A stretch of DNA of 64,000 bases from Bordetella ansorpii. Lineage in GTDB: Bacteria; Pseudomonadota; Gammaproteobacteria; Burkholderiales; Burkholderiaceae_B. The first letter of the stretch is position 1. Every line of letters begins with the position of its first letter. Both the position numbers and the translations under genes were made by a program. The DNA lies in the NCBI RefSeq assembly GCF_900078315.1, contig NZ_FKBS01000002.1:1-64000 (forward strand), in the 5' to 3' direction. This document shows, piece by piece, positions 44,241 through 52,734 of the stretch. Under the pieces are notes generated by a model, which was given only the letters and a program-made list of their open reading frames with translations, did no database searches and was not told the DNA's origin.

Positions 44241-45800
44241 ATGAGACAACGTCCCTTATTGCGCGCCGCCGCGCTGGCCGCCGCCCTGGCTTGCTGCACC
44301 GCAACGGCCCAACAGGCTCCTTCCGCAGGCAAGCCGCCCGCCGTCCAGCAGACGCCGCCCCGCGACCCCTTCTTCTGGCTGGGCGAGATGAACAAGGCCA
44401 CCGCCGTCATCAACACCGACGAAGGCCTGCTGGACAAGGAAATGGCCCCGCGCCTGGCCGCCGGTGTCGCCAAGGTGATCGCAGACGGCAACCAGCCCGG
44501 CGGCAAGCGTCCGGCCACCGTCATCACCTTCGAGCCGCTGCTGATCCAGGCCGCCGGCCAGGACATCACCCTGCTGCACGCGGGCCGTTCCAGCCAGGAC
44601 ATGCACGCCACCTATCGCGCCGCCATCCTGCGCGACAAGCTGCTGGACCTGGCCGACCAGTTGAACGCCACGTCCAAGACGCTGGTGGCGCTGGCCGGCA
44701 AGCACGTCGACACCATCGTGCCCAACTACACCAACGGCGTGGCCGCGCAGCCCAACAGCTACGGCCACTACCTGCTGGGCTTCGCCGCCGCGCTGGACCG
44801 CGACGCGCAGCGCATCCGCGAAACCTATGTCCGCGTGGACCGCTCGCCCATGGGCACCACGGTGCTGAACGGCACCAGTTGGCCGCTCGACCGCAAGCGC
44901 ATGGCCCAATACCTGGGCTTCAACGCGCTGGTGGACAACGCCTACGATGCCTCGCAGTTGTCCTCGATGGACGAGCCGGTCGAAGTCGCCTCCATCGTCA
45001 CCGCCATCGCGCTGCACACCGGCAACTTCGTCGAGGACGTGATGACGCAGTATGCGCAGTCGCGCCCGTGGATCCTGCTGCAGGAAGGCGGCGGCAACAC
45101 CTATGTGTCCAGCGCCATGCCGCAGAAGCGCAATCCCGGCCTGCTGAACGACACGCGCAGCGACGCCTCGACCGCGCTGACGCTGGCGATGGGTCCCGCG
45201 ATCCAGACGCACAACATCACGCCGGGCATGAGCGACCCCAAGGACGTGAAGCAGAACTCGGCCATGGTCGACAGCGCCATCAGCGCATTGAAGCGCTGGG
45301 ACCGCGTGCTGAAGGCGATGGTCATCAGCCCCGAGCGCGCGCTGGAAGAGCTGAACAGCGACTGGACGGCCTCGCAGGAACTGGCCGACGTGCTGATGCG
45401 CAAGTACAAGCTGCCGTTCCGCGTGGGCCATCACTTCGCCTCCGAAGTGGTCGAATACGCCAAGGCCAAGAACATCAAGCCGCTGGACTTCCCGTACGAC
45501 CAGGCACGCCGCATCTACGAAGAAGCGGTCAAGGGCAGCAAGTATCCGCAGGAACTGCCGATGGACGAGAAGGAGTTCCGCTCGACGCTGGACCCCATCG
45601 CCATCGTGAAGAACCGCGCCACCAGCGGCGGCCCGCAACCCGCCGAGATGCAGCGCATGCTGAAGGAAGCCAACGAGAAGCTGGCGGCGCAGGATACGTG
45701 GATCAAGGAACGCCGCGCGCACATCAGCAGCTCGCTGGCCGAACTGGACCGCGCCTTCGAGAAGCTGGCGGATAGCGGCAAGGGCGCCGGCAAGAACTGA
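44241..45800 (+). CDS. Exported argininosuccinate-lyase/fumarase-superfamily protein
   Basis: The 519-residue protein begins with a signal peptide (MRQRPLLRAAALAAALACC, then TATAQQ). The remainder is the mostly helical fold of the fumarase/argininosuccinate-lyase superfamily. It carries the signature SSAMPQKRNPG and a GTTVLNGTSWPLDR segment near the first conserved region. Members catalyse beta-eliminations releasing fumarate or related products and normally act in the cytoplasm as tetramers. A periplasmic location is therefore unusual. The ATG at 44241 was chosen because the leader begins there. It is divergent from the 773-residue gene, with 162 bases between. Confidence 0.85.
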   Translation: MRQRPLLRAAALAAALACCTATAQQAPSAGKPPAVQQTPPRDPFFWLGEMNKATAVINTDEGLLDKEMAPRLAAGVAKVIADGNQPGGKRPATVITFEPLLIQAAGQDITLLHAGRSSQDMHATYRAAILRDKLLDLADQLNATSKTLVALAGKHVDTIVPNYTNGVAAQPNSYGHYLLGFAAALDRDAQRIRETYVRVDRSPMGTTVLNGTSWPLDRKRMAQYLGFNALVDNAYDASQLSSMDEPVEVASIVTAIALHTGNFVEDVMTQYAQSRPWILLQEGGGNTYVSSAMPQKRNPGLLNDTRSDASTALTLAMGPAIQTHNITPGMSDPKDVKQNSAMVDSAISALKRWDRVLKAMVISPERALEELNSDWTASQELADVLMRKYKLPFRVGHHFASEVVEYAKAKNIKPLDFPYDQARRIYEEAVKGSKYPQELPMDEKEFRSTLDPIAIVKNRATSGGPQPAEMQRMLKEANEKLAAQDTWIKERRAHISSSLAELDRAFEKLADSGKGAGKN

Positions 45801-45950
45801 TCGGCGCTGGTGCAAACCCTGCGGTGACAGCGTCCTCGGGGCCGGCATACACTGCCCGCTCCGAGCCGCGCGCCAGACGCGGCCACACGGCATGGCACGA
45901 GGCGCGCCGGCACACGCCACGGCGTTCCCGTGCAAGCCATTGGGGATTGC

Positions 45951-47111
45951 ATGTTCGCCGACCTGAATCACCTGTCGCACCACGCGGCCTGGCGGCGCCA
46001 GCTGGAAATGCTGCTGGAGTCCGCCGGGTCGGGCATCTATGGCATCGACCTGCGCGGCCGCTGCATTTTCATCAACGGCCCGGGCGCCGCCCTGCTGGGC
46101 TACACGCCTGACGAGGTAGTGGGCCGCAACATGCACTACCTCATCCACCACTCGCATGCCGATGCGCAACTGATGCCGGTGCACGACTGCCGCATCTTCA
46201 AGGCCTTTCGGGAAGGACGCGGCGAGCAGGCCGACGACGAGGTGCTGTGGCGGCGCGACGGCAGCAGCTTTCCCGCCGAGTACGCCTCCTATCCCATACT
46301 GGACCACGAGCAGGTGATCGGCGCGGTCGTCACCTTCGCCGACATCTCCGAGCGCAAGCGCATCGAACGGCAACTGCAGGCCTCGCACGCGCTGCTGGAG
46401 CGCCGCGTGGACGAACGCACCATCGAGCTGCAACGCGCGCAGGAGTCGCTGCGCCGGCTGGCGGCCCACCTGAGCATGCTGCGCGAAGAAGAGCGCGCCC
46501 GCATCGCACGCGACATCCACGATGAACTGGGCGCCTCGTTCACCGCCCTGCAATTCGACCTGAACTGGCTGGCTCGGCGCCTGCCCGATGAGCCCGCGCT
46601 GCAGCAACACCTGTCGCGCATGATCGACGTGACCACCAGCGCCGTGGGCGCCACGCGCCGCATCCTGAATGACCTGCGGCCGGTTACGCTGGACCACCTC
46701 GGCCTGTGGGCGGCGCTGGAATCCCTGCTGCAGGACGTCCAGATGCGCGGATCGCTGGCCTGCCGCTATGCCTGCACGCCGCAGGCGGAACGGATGCGCC
46801 TGGGCCGGGCCGCCGAGATCGAGGTCTACCGCATCGTCCAGGAACTGCTGACCAACGTACAGCGCCATGCGCGGGCCAGCCAACTCTGCATGGACATCGC
46901 CATCCGCGACGGCGCGCTGGAACTCGTGGTGCGCGACGACGGCGTGGGCCTGCCCGCCCAGCCCGCACCCACGCAGTCGTTCGGCATCCTGGGCATGCGC
47001 GAACGGGCGCGGGCGATCGGCGCCGTGCTGGCGCTGGACAGCACCCCGGGCGAGGGCACATGCGCCACGCTGCGCATCGAAGGCCTGAGCCTGGCCGCGC
47101 CCACGCCATGA
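45951..47111 (+). CDS. PAS-domain sensor histidine kinase (NarX/DegS type)
   Basis: The 386-residue soluble protein has an N-terminal PAS domain (about 20-135, GIYGIDLRGRCIFINGPGAA). A coiled region leads to the HisKA_3 segment with the phosphorylated His190 in ARDIHDELG. The HATPase domain includes LTNVQRHARA, RDDGVGL and GILGMRERA. No membrane segment is seen, so it senses a cytoplasmic signal, perhaps redox or a small ligand bound to PAS. The ATG at 45951 has GGGGA six bases upstream. It is paired with the regulator at 47167. Confidence 0.92.
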   Translation: MFADLNHLSHHAAWRRQLEMLLESAGSGIYGIDLRGRCIFINGPGAALLGYTPDEVVGRNMHYLIHHSHADAQLMPVHDCRIFKAFREGRGEQADDEVLWRRDGSSFPAEYASYPILDHEQVIGAVVTFADISERKRIERQLQASHALLERRVDERTIELQRAQESLRRLAAHLSMLREEERARIARDIHDELGASFTALQFDLNWLARRLPDEPALQQHLSRMIDVTTSAVGATRRILNDLRPVTLDHLGLWAALESLLQDVQMRGSLACRYACTPQAERMRLGRAAEIEVYRIVQELLTNVQRHARASQLCMDIAIRDGALELVVRDDGVGLPAQPAPTQSFGILGMRERARAIGAVLALDSTPGEGTCATLRIEGLSLAAPTP

Positions 47112-47166
47112 ACGGCATCCGTTCGGCCACGCCTGCCCCCCGCGCGCGCATCACCAAGAGATCGCC

Positions 47167-47805
47167 ATGAGCCTGCACATCCTGATCGTCGACGATCACC
47201 TGATCATCAGGCGCGGCCTGGCTCGCCTGCTGGTGGAAGACCCGCGAATCGGCCGCGCCGACGAAGCGGCCGATGCCCCCTCTGCCCTGCGCGCCCTGCG
47301 CGCGGCCCATTACGACGCGGTCGTGCTCGACGTGGCGCTGGGCGAACGCGACGGGCTCGACCTGCTGAAGGCCGTACGGGCCGAGCATCCCCGCCTGGGC
47401 GTGGTGATGCTGTCGGTGTATCCCGAGGCGCAGTTCGCGGTGCGCGCCATGCGCGCCGGCGCCCATGCCTATCTCAACAAGGGTTGCGACCCCGAGTCGC
47501 TGATGGGCGCCCTGGCCAACGCGGCGTCGGGCAGGCCCTACATTACGCCGGCGGTGGCCGAGTTGCTGGCGCACAGCGTACGGCAAGACCATCCCGATGC
47601 GCCGCACGAGGCCCTGTCTGACCGCGAGTTCCAGGTCCTGCAGTTGCTGGTGGCGGGCAAATCCGTGTCGGCCATCGCCGAACAACTCGCCCTGTCCTCA
47701 AATACCATCTCCACCTACCGCGCGCGCATCTTCGAGAAACTGGACGTGCATTCGCTGGTCGATCTGGCGACCTACGCGCATCGGCACCACCTGGGTGCGA
47801 ACTAG
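47167..47805 (+). CDS. NarL/LuxR-type response regulator
   Basis: The 212-residue protein has a receiver domain with phospho-acceptor Asp55 (VVLDVALGERDG) and acidic pocket residues near the start (IVDDH). It has a Lys in LNKGC and a C-terminal LuxR-type helix-turn-helix (LSDREFQVLQLLVAGKSVSA, then LSSNTISTYRARIFEKL). It is phosphorylated by the kinase encoded 55 bases upstream. The closest downstream genes are the DJ-1-like protein and the cyanate locus, the most likely targets. Confidence 0.93.
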   Translation: MSLHILIVDDHLIIRRGLARLLVEDPRIGRADEAADAPSALRALRAAHYDAVVLDVALGERDGLDLLKAVRAEHPRLGVVMLSVYPEAQFAVRAMRAGAHAYLNKGCDPESLMGALANAASGRPYITPAVAELLAHSVRQDHPDAPHEALSDREFQVLQLLVAGKSVSAIAEQLALSSNTISTYRARIFEKLDVHSLVDLATYAHRHHLGAN

Positions 47806-47948
47806 GCGCGCGCACCCGTCCGCGCACCACGAGGGCGCTCCCCACGCACCACGTAGTGCGGCCACTACACGGGGATCATCGAAACCGGGATAGGCACCGC
47901 GCCCGCCCGCTCGCATCATCTGTCCGACATCATTCATGAGCGGACAGG

Positions 47949-48632
47949 ATGAAGATCCCCGGATTCCGGTTGGGCATCTACGTATACCGGGATGCCGAGA
48001 TACTCGACTACGCGGCGCCCTGCGGCGTGCTGTCGGTGGCACGGCGCTTCGCGCCCGAGATCGACATCTGCGCCATCGGCGAAACGTTGCAGGCCGTCAG
48101 CACGGCCAGCGGCCTGGCCGTACTGCCCGCCTTCGGCATGGCCGACGCGCCCGACATCGACGCGCTGCTGATCCCCGGCGGCCCGGGCGCCAGGCAGCAG
48201 ATGCACAACCGCCGCCTGCATCGCTACATCGCCTCGCTGCCCCCCTCGTGCCTGCTGGCCGGCAGCGGCTCCGGCGTCTGGGTATACGCGTGCATGGGGT
48301 TGCTGGACGGCCTGGCCGCGACCAGCCGCAAAGAGCCCGACCGCATCGAAGCCTCGCACCTGGGCTGCTCCCCCATCGACCGCCTGGCGATGCTGGCGCC
48401 AGCTTGCCGCACGCAGCACGCCCGCATCGTCGACAGCGGGCGCATCGTCAGCGCGGCGGGCCCAGCGGCGGGCATCGACCTGGGCCTGCACCTGCTGCGG
48501 CGGGCCGGCTACGCCGAAGCCGTGCTGGAAGAAGTCGCCCGCGTCATGGAGTACCGGCACGCCTACGACCTGTATCGCGCCGACATCGAGTACGCCCCCT
48601 CGGGGCTGCCATCCACCCTGGTTTCCCACTGA
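47949..48632 (+). CDS. DJ-1/PfpI-family protein lacking the usual nucleophilic Cys
   Basis: The 227-residue protein has the DJ-1/PfpI fold as found in the N-terminal half of GATase1-like AraC regulators (ILDYAAPCGVLSVARRF; LLIPGGPGARQQ). In most members the nucleophile elbow reads VCTG or similar. Here the corresponding segment is LLAGSGSGVWVY, so the Cys is replaced. No helix-turn-helix is present. Either it is an isonitrile-hydratase-like protein with altered chemistry or a ligand-binding protein. It precedes the cyanate transporter by 16 bases, and the same operon is likely. Confidence 0.8.
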   Translation: MKIPGFRLGIYVYRDAEILDYAAPCGVLSVARRFAPEIDICAIGETLQAVSTASGLAVLPAFGMADAPDIDALLIPGGPGARQQMHNRRLHRYIASLPPSCLLAGSGSGVWVYACMGLLDGLAATSRKEPDRIEASHLGCSPIDRLAMLAPACRTQHARIVDSGRIVSAAGPAAGIDLGLHLLRRAGYAEAVLEEVARVMEYRHAYDLYRADIEYAPSGLPSTLVSH

Positions 48633-48648
48633 ACCGCCGGAGTCCGCC

Positions 48649-50001
48649 ATGTCTCTGTTTCGCAATCCCTTCGACCCCCATGCCCGCCTGGGCTGCGCCT
48701 GCGGCCGTCACGCCAGTCCGGCCGAACACGATCGCGCGCTGCCCGAACACGCGGCGCAGGACCGCGCGGTGGAAAGCGCGGTCATGCGCGCGCTGTTCCC
48801 GAACGACGCGCTGCGGCGCCGCTTCCTGCGCGCCGTCGGATCGGGCACCGCGCTGGCGGCGGTGGCCTCACTGTTTCCCCTGGCCGCGGCCAAAGAGGCC
48901 TTCGCACAGGGTACGGGGCCCCTGGAAAAGCAGAAGCTGAAGGTCGGCTTCATCCCCATCACTTGCGCCACCCCCATCATCATGGCGCACCCGATGGGGT
49001 TCTATGCCAAGCAGGGACTGGACGTGGAAGTGGTCAAGACGGCCGGCTGGGCGCTGGTCCGCGACAAGGCCATGTCCGGCGAGTACGACGCCGCCCACAT
49101 GCTGTCGCCGATGCCGCTGGCCATCACGCTGGGCGCGGGCACCAGCAGCGCGCAGCCGTGGACCATGCCCGCGGTGGAGAACATCAACGGGCAGGCCATC
49201 ACGCTGTCGATGAAGCACAAGGACCGCCGCGATCCCAAGAGCTGGAAGGGCTTCAAGCTGGCGGTGCCGTTCGACTACTCGATGCACAACTACCTGCTGC
49301 GCTACTACCTGGCCGAGCACGGCATCGATCCGGACCAGGACGTGCAGATCCGCTCGGTACCGCCTCCGGAGATGGTGGCCAACCTGCGCGCCGACAACAT
49401 CGACGGCTTCCTGGCGCCCGACCCGGTGAACCAGCGCGCCGTCTATGACGGCGTGGGATTCATCCACACCCTGTCCAGGACGATCTGGGACGGCCACCCC
49501 TGCTGCGCCTTCGCCGCCAGCAGGCAATTCGTGACCGGCATGCCCAACACCTACCAGGCGCTGCTGAAGGCCATCATCGAAGCCACGGCCTATGCGCGGC
49601 TTCCCGCGCACCGCAAGGAAATCGCGGCCGCCATTTCCACCCCCAACTATCTGAACCAGCCCGTCACCGTGGTCGAACAGGTGTTGACGGGCACCTTCGC
49701 GGACGGCTTGGGCAACGTGATGAACGTGCCCGAGCGGATCGATTTCGATCCCATGCCCTGGCAGTCCTTCGCGGTATGGATCCTCACGCAGATGAAGCGC
49801 TGGGGCCAGATCAAGGGCGAGGTGGACTACGCGAAGATCGCCAACGACGTCTTCCTGGCCACCGATGCCGTGCGGCTGATGCGCGAGGCAGGCCTGACGC
49901 CGCCGTCCGGCACGACCAAGCCGTTCTCGGTCATGGGCAAGCCCTTCGACGCCAGCCAGCCCGAGGCCTACCTGGCCGGCTTTCCCATCCGGAGGAGCTG
50001 A
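48649..50001 (+). CDS. cynA: Cyanate/nitrate-type ABC substrate-binding protein, Tat-exported
   Basis: The 450-residue protein belongs to the NrtA/CmpA/CynA family. The N-terminal 45 residues contain CACGRH, a Cys/His motif seen in betaproteobacterial members. A twin-arginine leader follows at residues 56-85 (RRRFLRAVGSG). The mature part has KVGFIPITCATPIIMAHPMG and MPLAITLGAG segments. It binds nitrate, bicarbonate or cyanate; cyanate is favoured because cyanase is encoded in the same operon. The stop codon overlaps the permease ATG by one base. Confidence 0.88.
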   Translation: MSLFRNPFDPHARLGCACGRHASPAEHDRALPEHAAQDRAVESAVMRALFPNDALRRRFLRAVGSGTALAAVASLFPLAAAKEAFAQGTGPLEKQKLKVGFIPITCATPIIMAHPMGFYAKQGLDVEVVKTAGWALVRDKAMSGEYDAAHMLSPMPLAITLGAGTSSAQPWTMPAVENINGQAITLSMKHKDRRDPKSWKGFKLAVPFDYSMHNYLLRYYLAEHGIDPDQDVQIRSVPPPEMVANLRADNIDGFLAPDPVNQRAVYDGVGFIHTLSRTIWDGHPCCAFAASRQFVTGMPNTYQALLKAIIEATAYARLPAHRKEIAAAISTPNYLNQPVTVVEQVLTGTFADGLGNVMNVPERIDFDPMPWQSFAVWILTQMKRWGQIKGEVDYAKIANDVFLATDAVRLMREAGLTPPSGTTKPFSVMGKPFDASQPEAYLAGFPIRRS

Positions 50002-50852
50002 TGCGCGCCACTGCCGTCCACGTGCGGGTCCGGGCTGCCGTGCTGTCCCTGGCGATACTGATCGTCTTTCTGGCCAGCTGGCACGTCGCCACGCGCCAGC
50101 CCGCCGCCGCGGCAACGGTCGATCCGGCCTACGCGGCCTTGGTCGGCAACGCCGCGGCCAGCGGCGGCAAGACGCCGTTTCCCGGCCCGGCAGAGGTCGG
50201 CGCGCAGTTGCTGCGCCACCTGGGCGATCCGTTCTACGACCGCGGACCGAACGACAAGGGCCTGGGCATACAACTGGGGCATTCGATCGCGCGCGTGCTG
50301 GCCGGGTTCATCCTGGCCGCGCTGGTCGCCATCCCGCTGGGCTTCCTGATCGGCATGTCGCCCGTGGTGTACCGCGCCTTCGATCCCTACATCCAGGTGC
50401 TCAAGCCGATCTCTCCGCTGGCCTGGATGCCGCTGGCGCTCTACACGATCAAGGACGCGAACACCTCGGCCATCTTCGTGATCTTCATCTGCTCCGTCTG
50501 GCCGATGCTGGTGAACACCGCGTTCGGCGTGGGATCGGTGCGGCAGGACTGGCTGAACGTCGCCCGCACGCTGGAGGTCTCGCGCCTGCGCACCGCGCTG
50601 CAGGTGGTGCTGCCGGCCGCCGCGCCCACCATCATGACGGGCATGCGCATTTCGGTGGGCATCGCCTGGCTGGTGATCGTGGCCGCGGAGATGCTGATCG
50701 GCGGCACCGGCATCGGCTATTTCGTGTGGAACGAGTGGAACAACCTGTCCATCACCAACATCCTGTGCGCCATCTTCTTCATCGGCCTGATCGGCATGCT
50801 GCTGGACACCGCGCTGGCGCGCGTCGCGCGGCTGGTCAGCTACAAGGAGTAA
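50001..50852 (+). CDS. cynB: Cyanate/nitrate-type ABC permease
   Basis: The 283-residue protein has a short cytoplasmic start, a first helix ([17 protein letters not shown]), a periplasmic loop with [19 protein letters not shown] typical of NrtB, and further helices. The EAA loop ([20 protein letters not shown]) contacts the ATPase. It starts at the ATG of TGATG, so translation is coupled to the binding-protein gene. Confidence 0.9.
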   Translation: MRATAVHVRVRAAVLSLAILIVFLASWHVATRQPAAAATVDPAYAALVGNAAASGGKTPFPGPAEVGAQLLRHLGDPFYDRGPNDKGLGIQLGHSIARVLAGFILAALVAIPLGFLIGMSPVVYRAFDPYIQVLKPISPLAWMPLALYTIKDANTSAIFVIFICSVWPMLVNTAFGVGSVRQDWLNVARTLEVSRLRTALQVVLPAAAPTIMTGMRISVGIAWLVIVAAEMLIGGTGIGYFVWNEWNNLSITNILCAIFFIGLIGMLLDTALARVARLVSYKE

Positions 50853-50856
50853 GCGG

Positions 50857-51648
50857 ATGACCGCCCCTTTCCTGCAAGTCCAGGGCCTGGCCAGGCGCTA
50901 TCCGGGCCGCGCCGGCCAACCGCTGCAAACCGTCTTCGAGAACATCGACTTCGGCATCGAGCGAGGCCAGTTCGTCTGCGTGATCGGCCATTCGGGTTGC
51001 GGCAAGACCACCATCCTCAACATCCTGGCCGGCATCGACGAAGCCAGCGACGGCGTGGTCATCATGGATGGCCGCGAGATAGCCGGCCCCAGCCTGGAAC
51101 GCGGCGTGGTGTTCCAGGCGCATGCGCTGCTGCCCTGGCTCACGGCCCTGCAGAACGTCGAATTCGGCGTGCGCTCGCGCTGGCCGGAAAAGCCGCGCGA
51201 CGAGGTGCGCGAGCACAGCATCCGGCATCTCGAAATGGTCGGCCTGAAGCATGCGCTGAACAAGCGTCCCAGCGAACTGTCCGGCGGCATGAAGCAGCGC
51301 GTCGGCATCGCCCGCGCCTTCGCCATCCAGCCCAAGATGCTGCTGCTGGACGAACCCTTCGGCGCGCTGGACGCCTTGACGCGCGGCACGATCCAGGACG
51401 AGCTGCGCGCCATCGTGCGCGACTCCCGCCAGACCGTGTTCATGATTACGCACGACGTGGACGAGGCCATCCTGCTGTCAGACCGCATCCTGCTGATGAG
51501 CGCCGGCCCCAATGCCCGCATCGCCGAATCGCTGCACATCGACCTGCCGCGCGACCGCACCCGCGCCAGCCTGCATCACGAACCTCGCTATTACGAGATC
51601 CGCAACCACCTGGTCGACTTCCTGGTCGACAACGCCGCCACACACTGA
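50857..51648 (+). CDS. cynD: Cyanate/nitrate-type ABC ATPase
   Basis: The 263-residue protein has Walker [10 protein letters not shown], signature ELSGGMKQR, Walker [12 protein letters not shown] and H-loop MITHDVD. The C-terminus ([18 protein letters not shown]) matches NrtD-type ATPases. It lies four bases after the permease gene and 12 before cyanase. Confidence 0.92.
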   Translation: MTAPFLQVQGLARRYPGRAGQPLQTVFENIDFGIERGQFVCVIGHSGCGKTTILNILAGIDEASDGVVIMDGREIAGPSLERGVVFQAHALLPWLTALQNVEFGVRSRWPEKPRDEVREHSIRHLEMVGLKHALNKRPSELSGGMKQRVGIARAFAIQPKMLLLDEPFGALDALTRGTIQDELRAIVRDSRQTVFMITHDVDEAILLSDRILLMSAGPNARIAESLHIDLPRDRTRASLHHEPRYYEIRNHLVDFLVDNAATH

Positions 51649-51660
51649 AGGAGCAATGCC

Positions 51661-52107
51661 ATGATGACTCGCAACGACGTCACCGAACTGGTGGTCACCC
51701 GCCGCCTGGAAAAGCAACTGAGCTGGGCCGCCATCGCCGAGGCCGTGGGCCAGAGCAAGGAGTGGACCACCGCCGCCCTGCTGGGCCAGATGACGATGAC
51801 CCGCGAGCAGGCCGAGGCCGCGGGCCGCCTGCTCGACCTGCCGCCCGACGCGGTGCTGCAATTGCAGGTGGTGCCCTACAAGGGCTCGCTGCCCACCGTC
51901 GTGCCCACCGATCCGCTGATCTACCGCTTCTACGAACTGGTCAGCGTCTACGGCACGACCTTCAAGGCGCTGATCCACGAAGAGTTCGGAGACGGCATCA
52001 TGAGCGCCATCGACTTCAAGATGGACCTGGCGCGCGAAGCGAATCCCAATGGAGACCGCGTGCAGATCGTGATGAGCGGCAAGTTCCTGCCGTACAAGAT
52101 GTATTGA
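51661..52107 (+). CDS. cynS: Cyanase (cyanate hydratase)
   Basis: The 148-residue protein catalyses bicarbonate-dependent decomposition of cyanate to ammonia and CO2, via carbamate, as a cytoplasmic decamer. The active-site residues are present with E. coli spacing: Arg89 and Glu92 in YRFYE, and Ser115 in DGIMSAIDF (E. coli Arg96, Glu99, Ser122). It has the typical helical N-terminal domain. It is the last gene of the operon and is convergent with the immunity-like gene at 52108. Control by the upstream kinase/regulator pair replaces the usual LysR-type CynR, which is not seen here. Confidence 0.96.
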   Translation: MMTRNDVTELVVTRRLEKQLSWAAIAEAVGQSKEWTTAALLGQMTMTREQAEAAGRLLDLPPDAVLQLQVVPYKGSLPTVVPTDPLIYRFYELVSVYGTTFKALIHEEFGDGIMSAIDFKMDLAREANPNGDRVQIVMSGKFLPYKMY

Positions 52108-52485
52108 TCAGCGAAAAGGCTTGATCAACGCCTGCAGTTCGGGATCCACCGGGAAGTCGAGGCACTGCATCACGTGCAGCGACTTCCCACTTTTCGCTTG
52201 ATACGGCGTGGACAGGTATTTCCTGGCCAGCGCCCCGATGGCCTGATAGGTATCCACGTCCGCCCTTCCCAGTTCGACATAACCGCCCAATGCGCGGCCG
52301 GCATCCTCCGCCATCGGCGTACCCGGAAACGCGGTAATCAGGCATTGGGCGACGGCGAACTTCTCCAGTCGCTCCGACTCCGGCATCGTGTGGGTATGCG
52401 GCTTTTCCTGGCGGGGATCGTCCCTGGCCAGGGTCGACACCGGCAATGACAGCAACAGGCCGGCGGCAATTCCCATCCACTTCAT
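52108..52485 (-). CDS. Tai4-like immunity protein to a T6SS amidase (orphan)
   Basis: The 125-residue protein has a signal peptide (MKWMGIAAGLLLSLPVSTLA). Its mature part resembles Tai4, the periplasmic protein that neutralises the peptidoglycan amidase Tae4 of type VI secretion. Matching features are the first Cys in FAVAQCLITAF, the GYVELG and YQAIGALARKYLSTPYQ helices, and the second Cys in VMQCLDFPVDPELQALI. AGGAG lies five bases before the ATG at 52485. No amidase gene or T6SS gene is in the window, so it would protect against attack by others. The family match is made by eye. Confidence 0.62.
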   Translation of the reverse strand: MKWMGIAAGLLLSLPVSTLARDDPRQEKPHTHTMPESERLEKFAVAQCLITAFPGTPMAEDAGRALGGYVELGRADVDTYQAIGALARKYLSTPYQAKSGKSLHVMQCLDFPVDPELQALIKPFR

Positions 52486-52734
52486 TGCAACTCCTGATCG
52501 TCGAGTTATCCCCCGGAAAAGACGTTTTCGCCGGGGCTTTCGTTGCGCGCTCACGACAACGCTTGTAACCGCACGGGCCACAACGCACAAACGGTCCCAC
52601 CGTTACCCCTTACAAAAAATCTCGTCGCTATACTCAGCCCCGCAGTATCACCTCACATCGTGTCGCAGTCTGTAAAGGCGCGCCAGCTTGCGTGCCCATT
52701 TCTCGGGGGCCTGACCGCCCGTTTGCGAATCGCC

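Noticed and set aside
44256-46883. 875-codon minus-strand open frame
   Set aside because: It spans two unrelated plus-strand genes (lyase and histidine kinase) and has a shadow-like composition.
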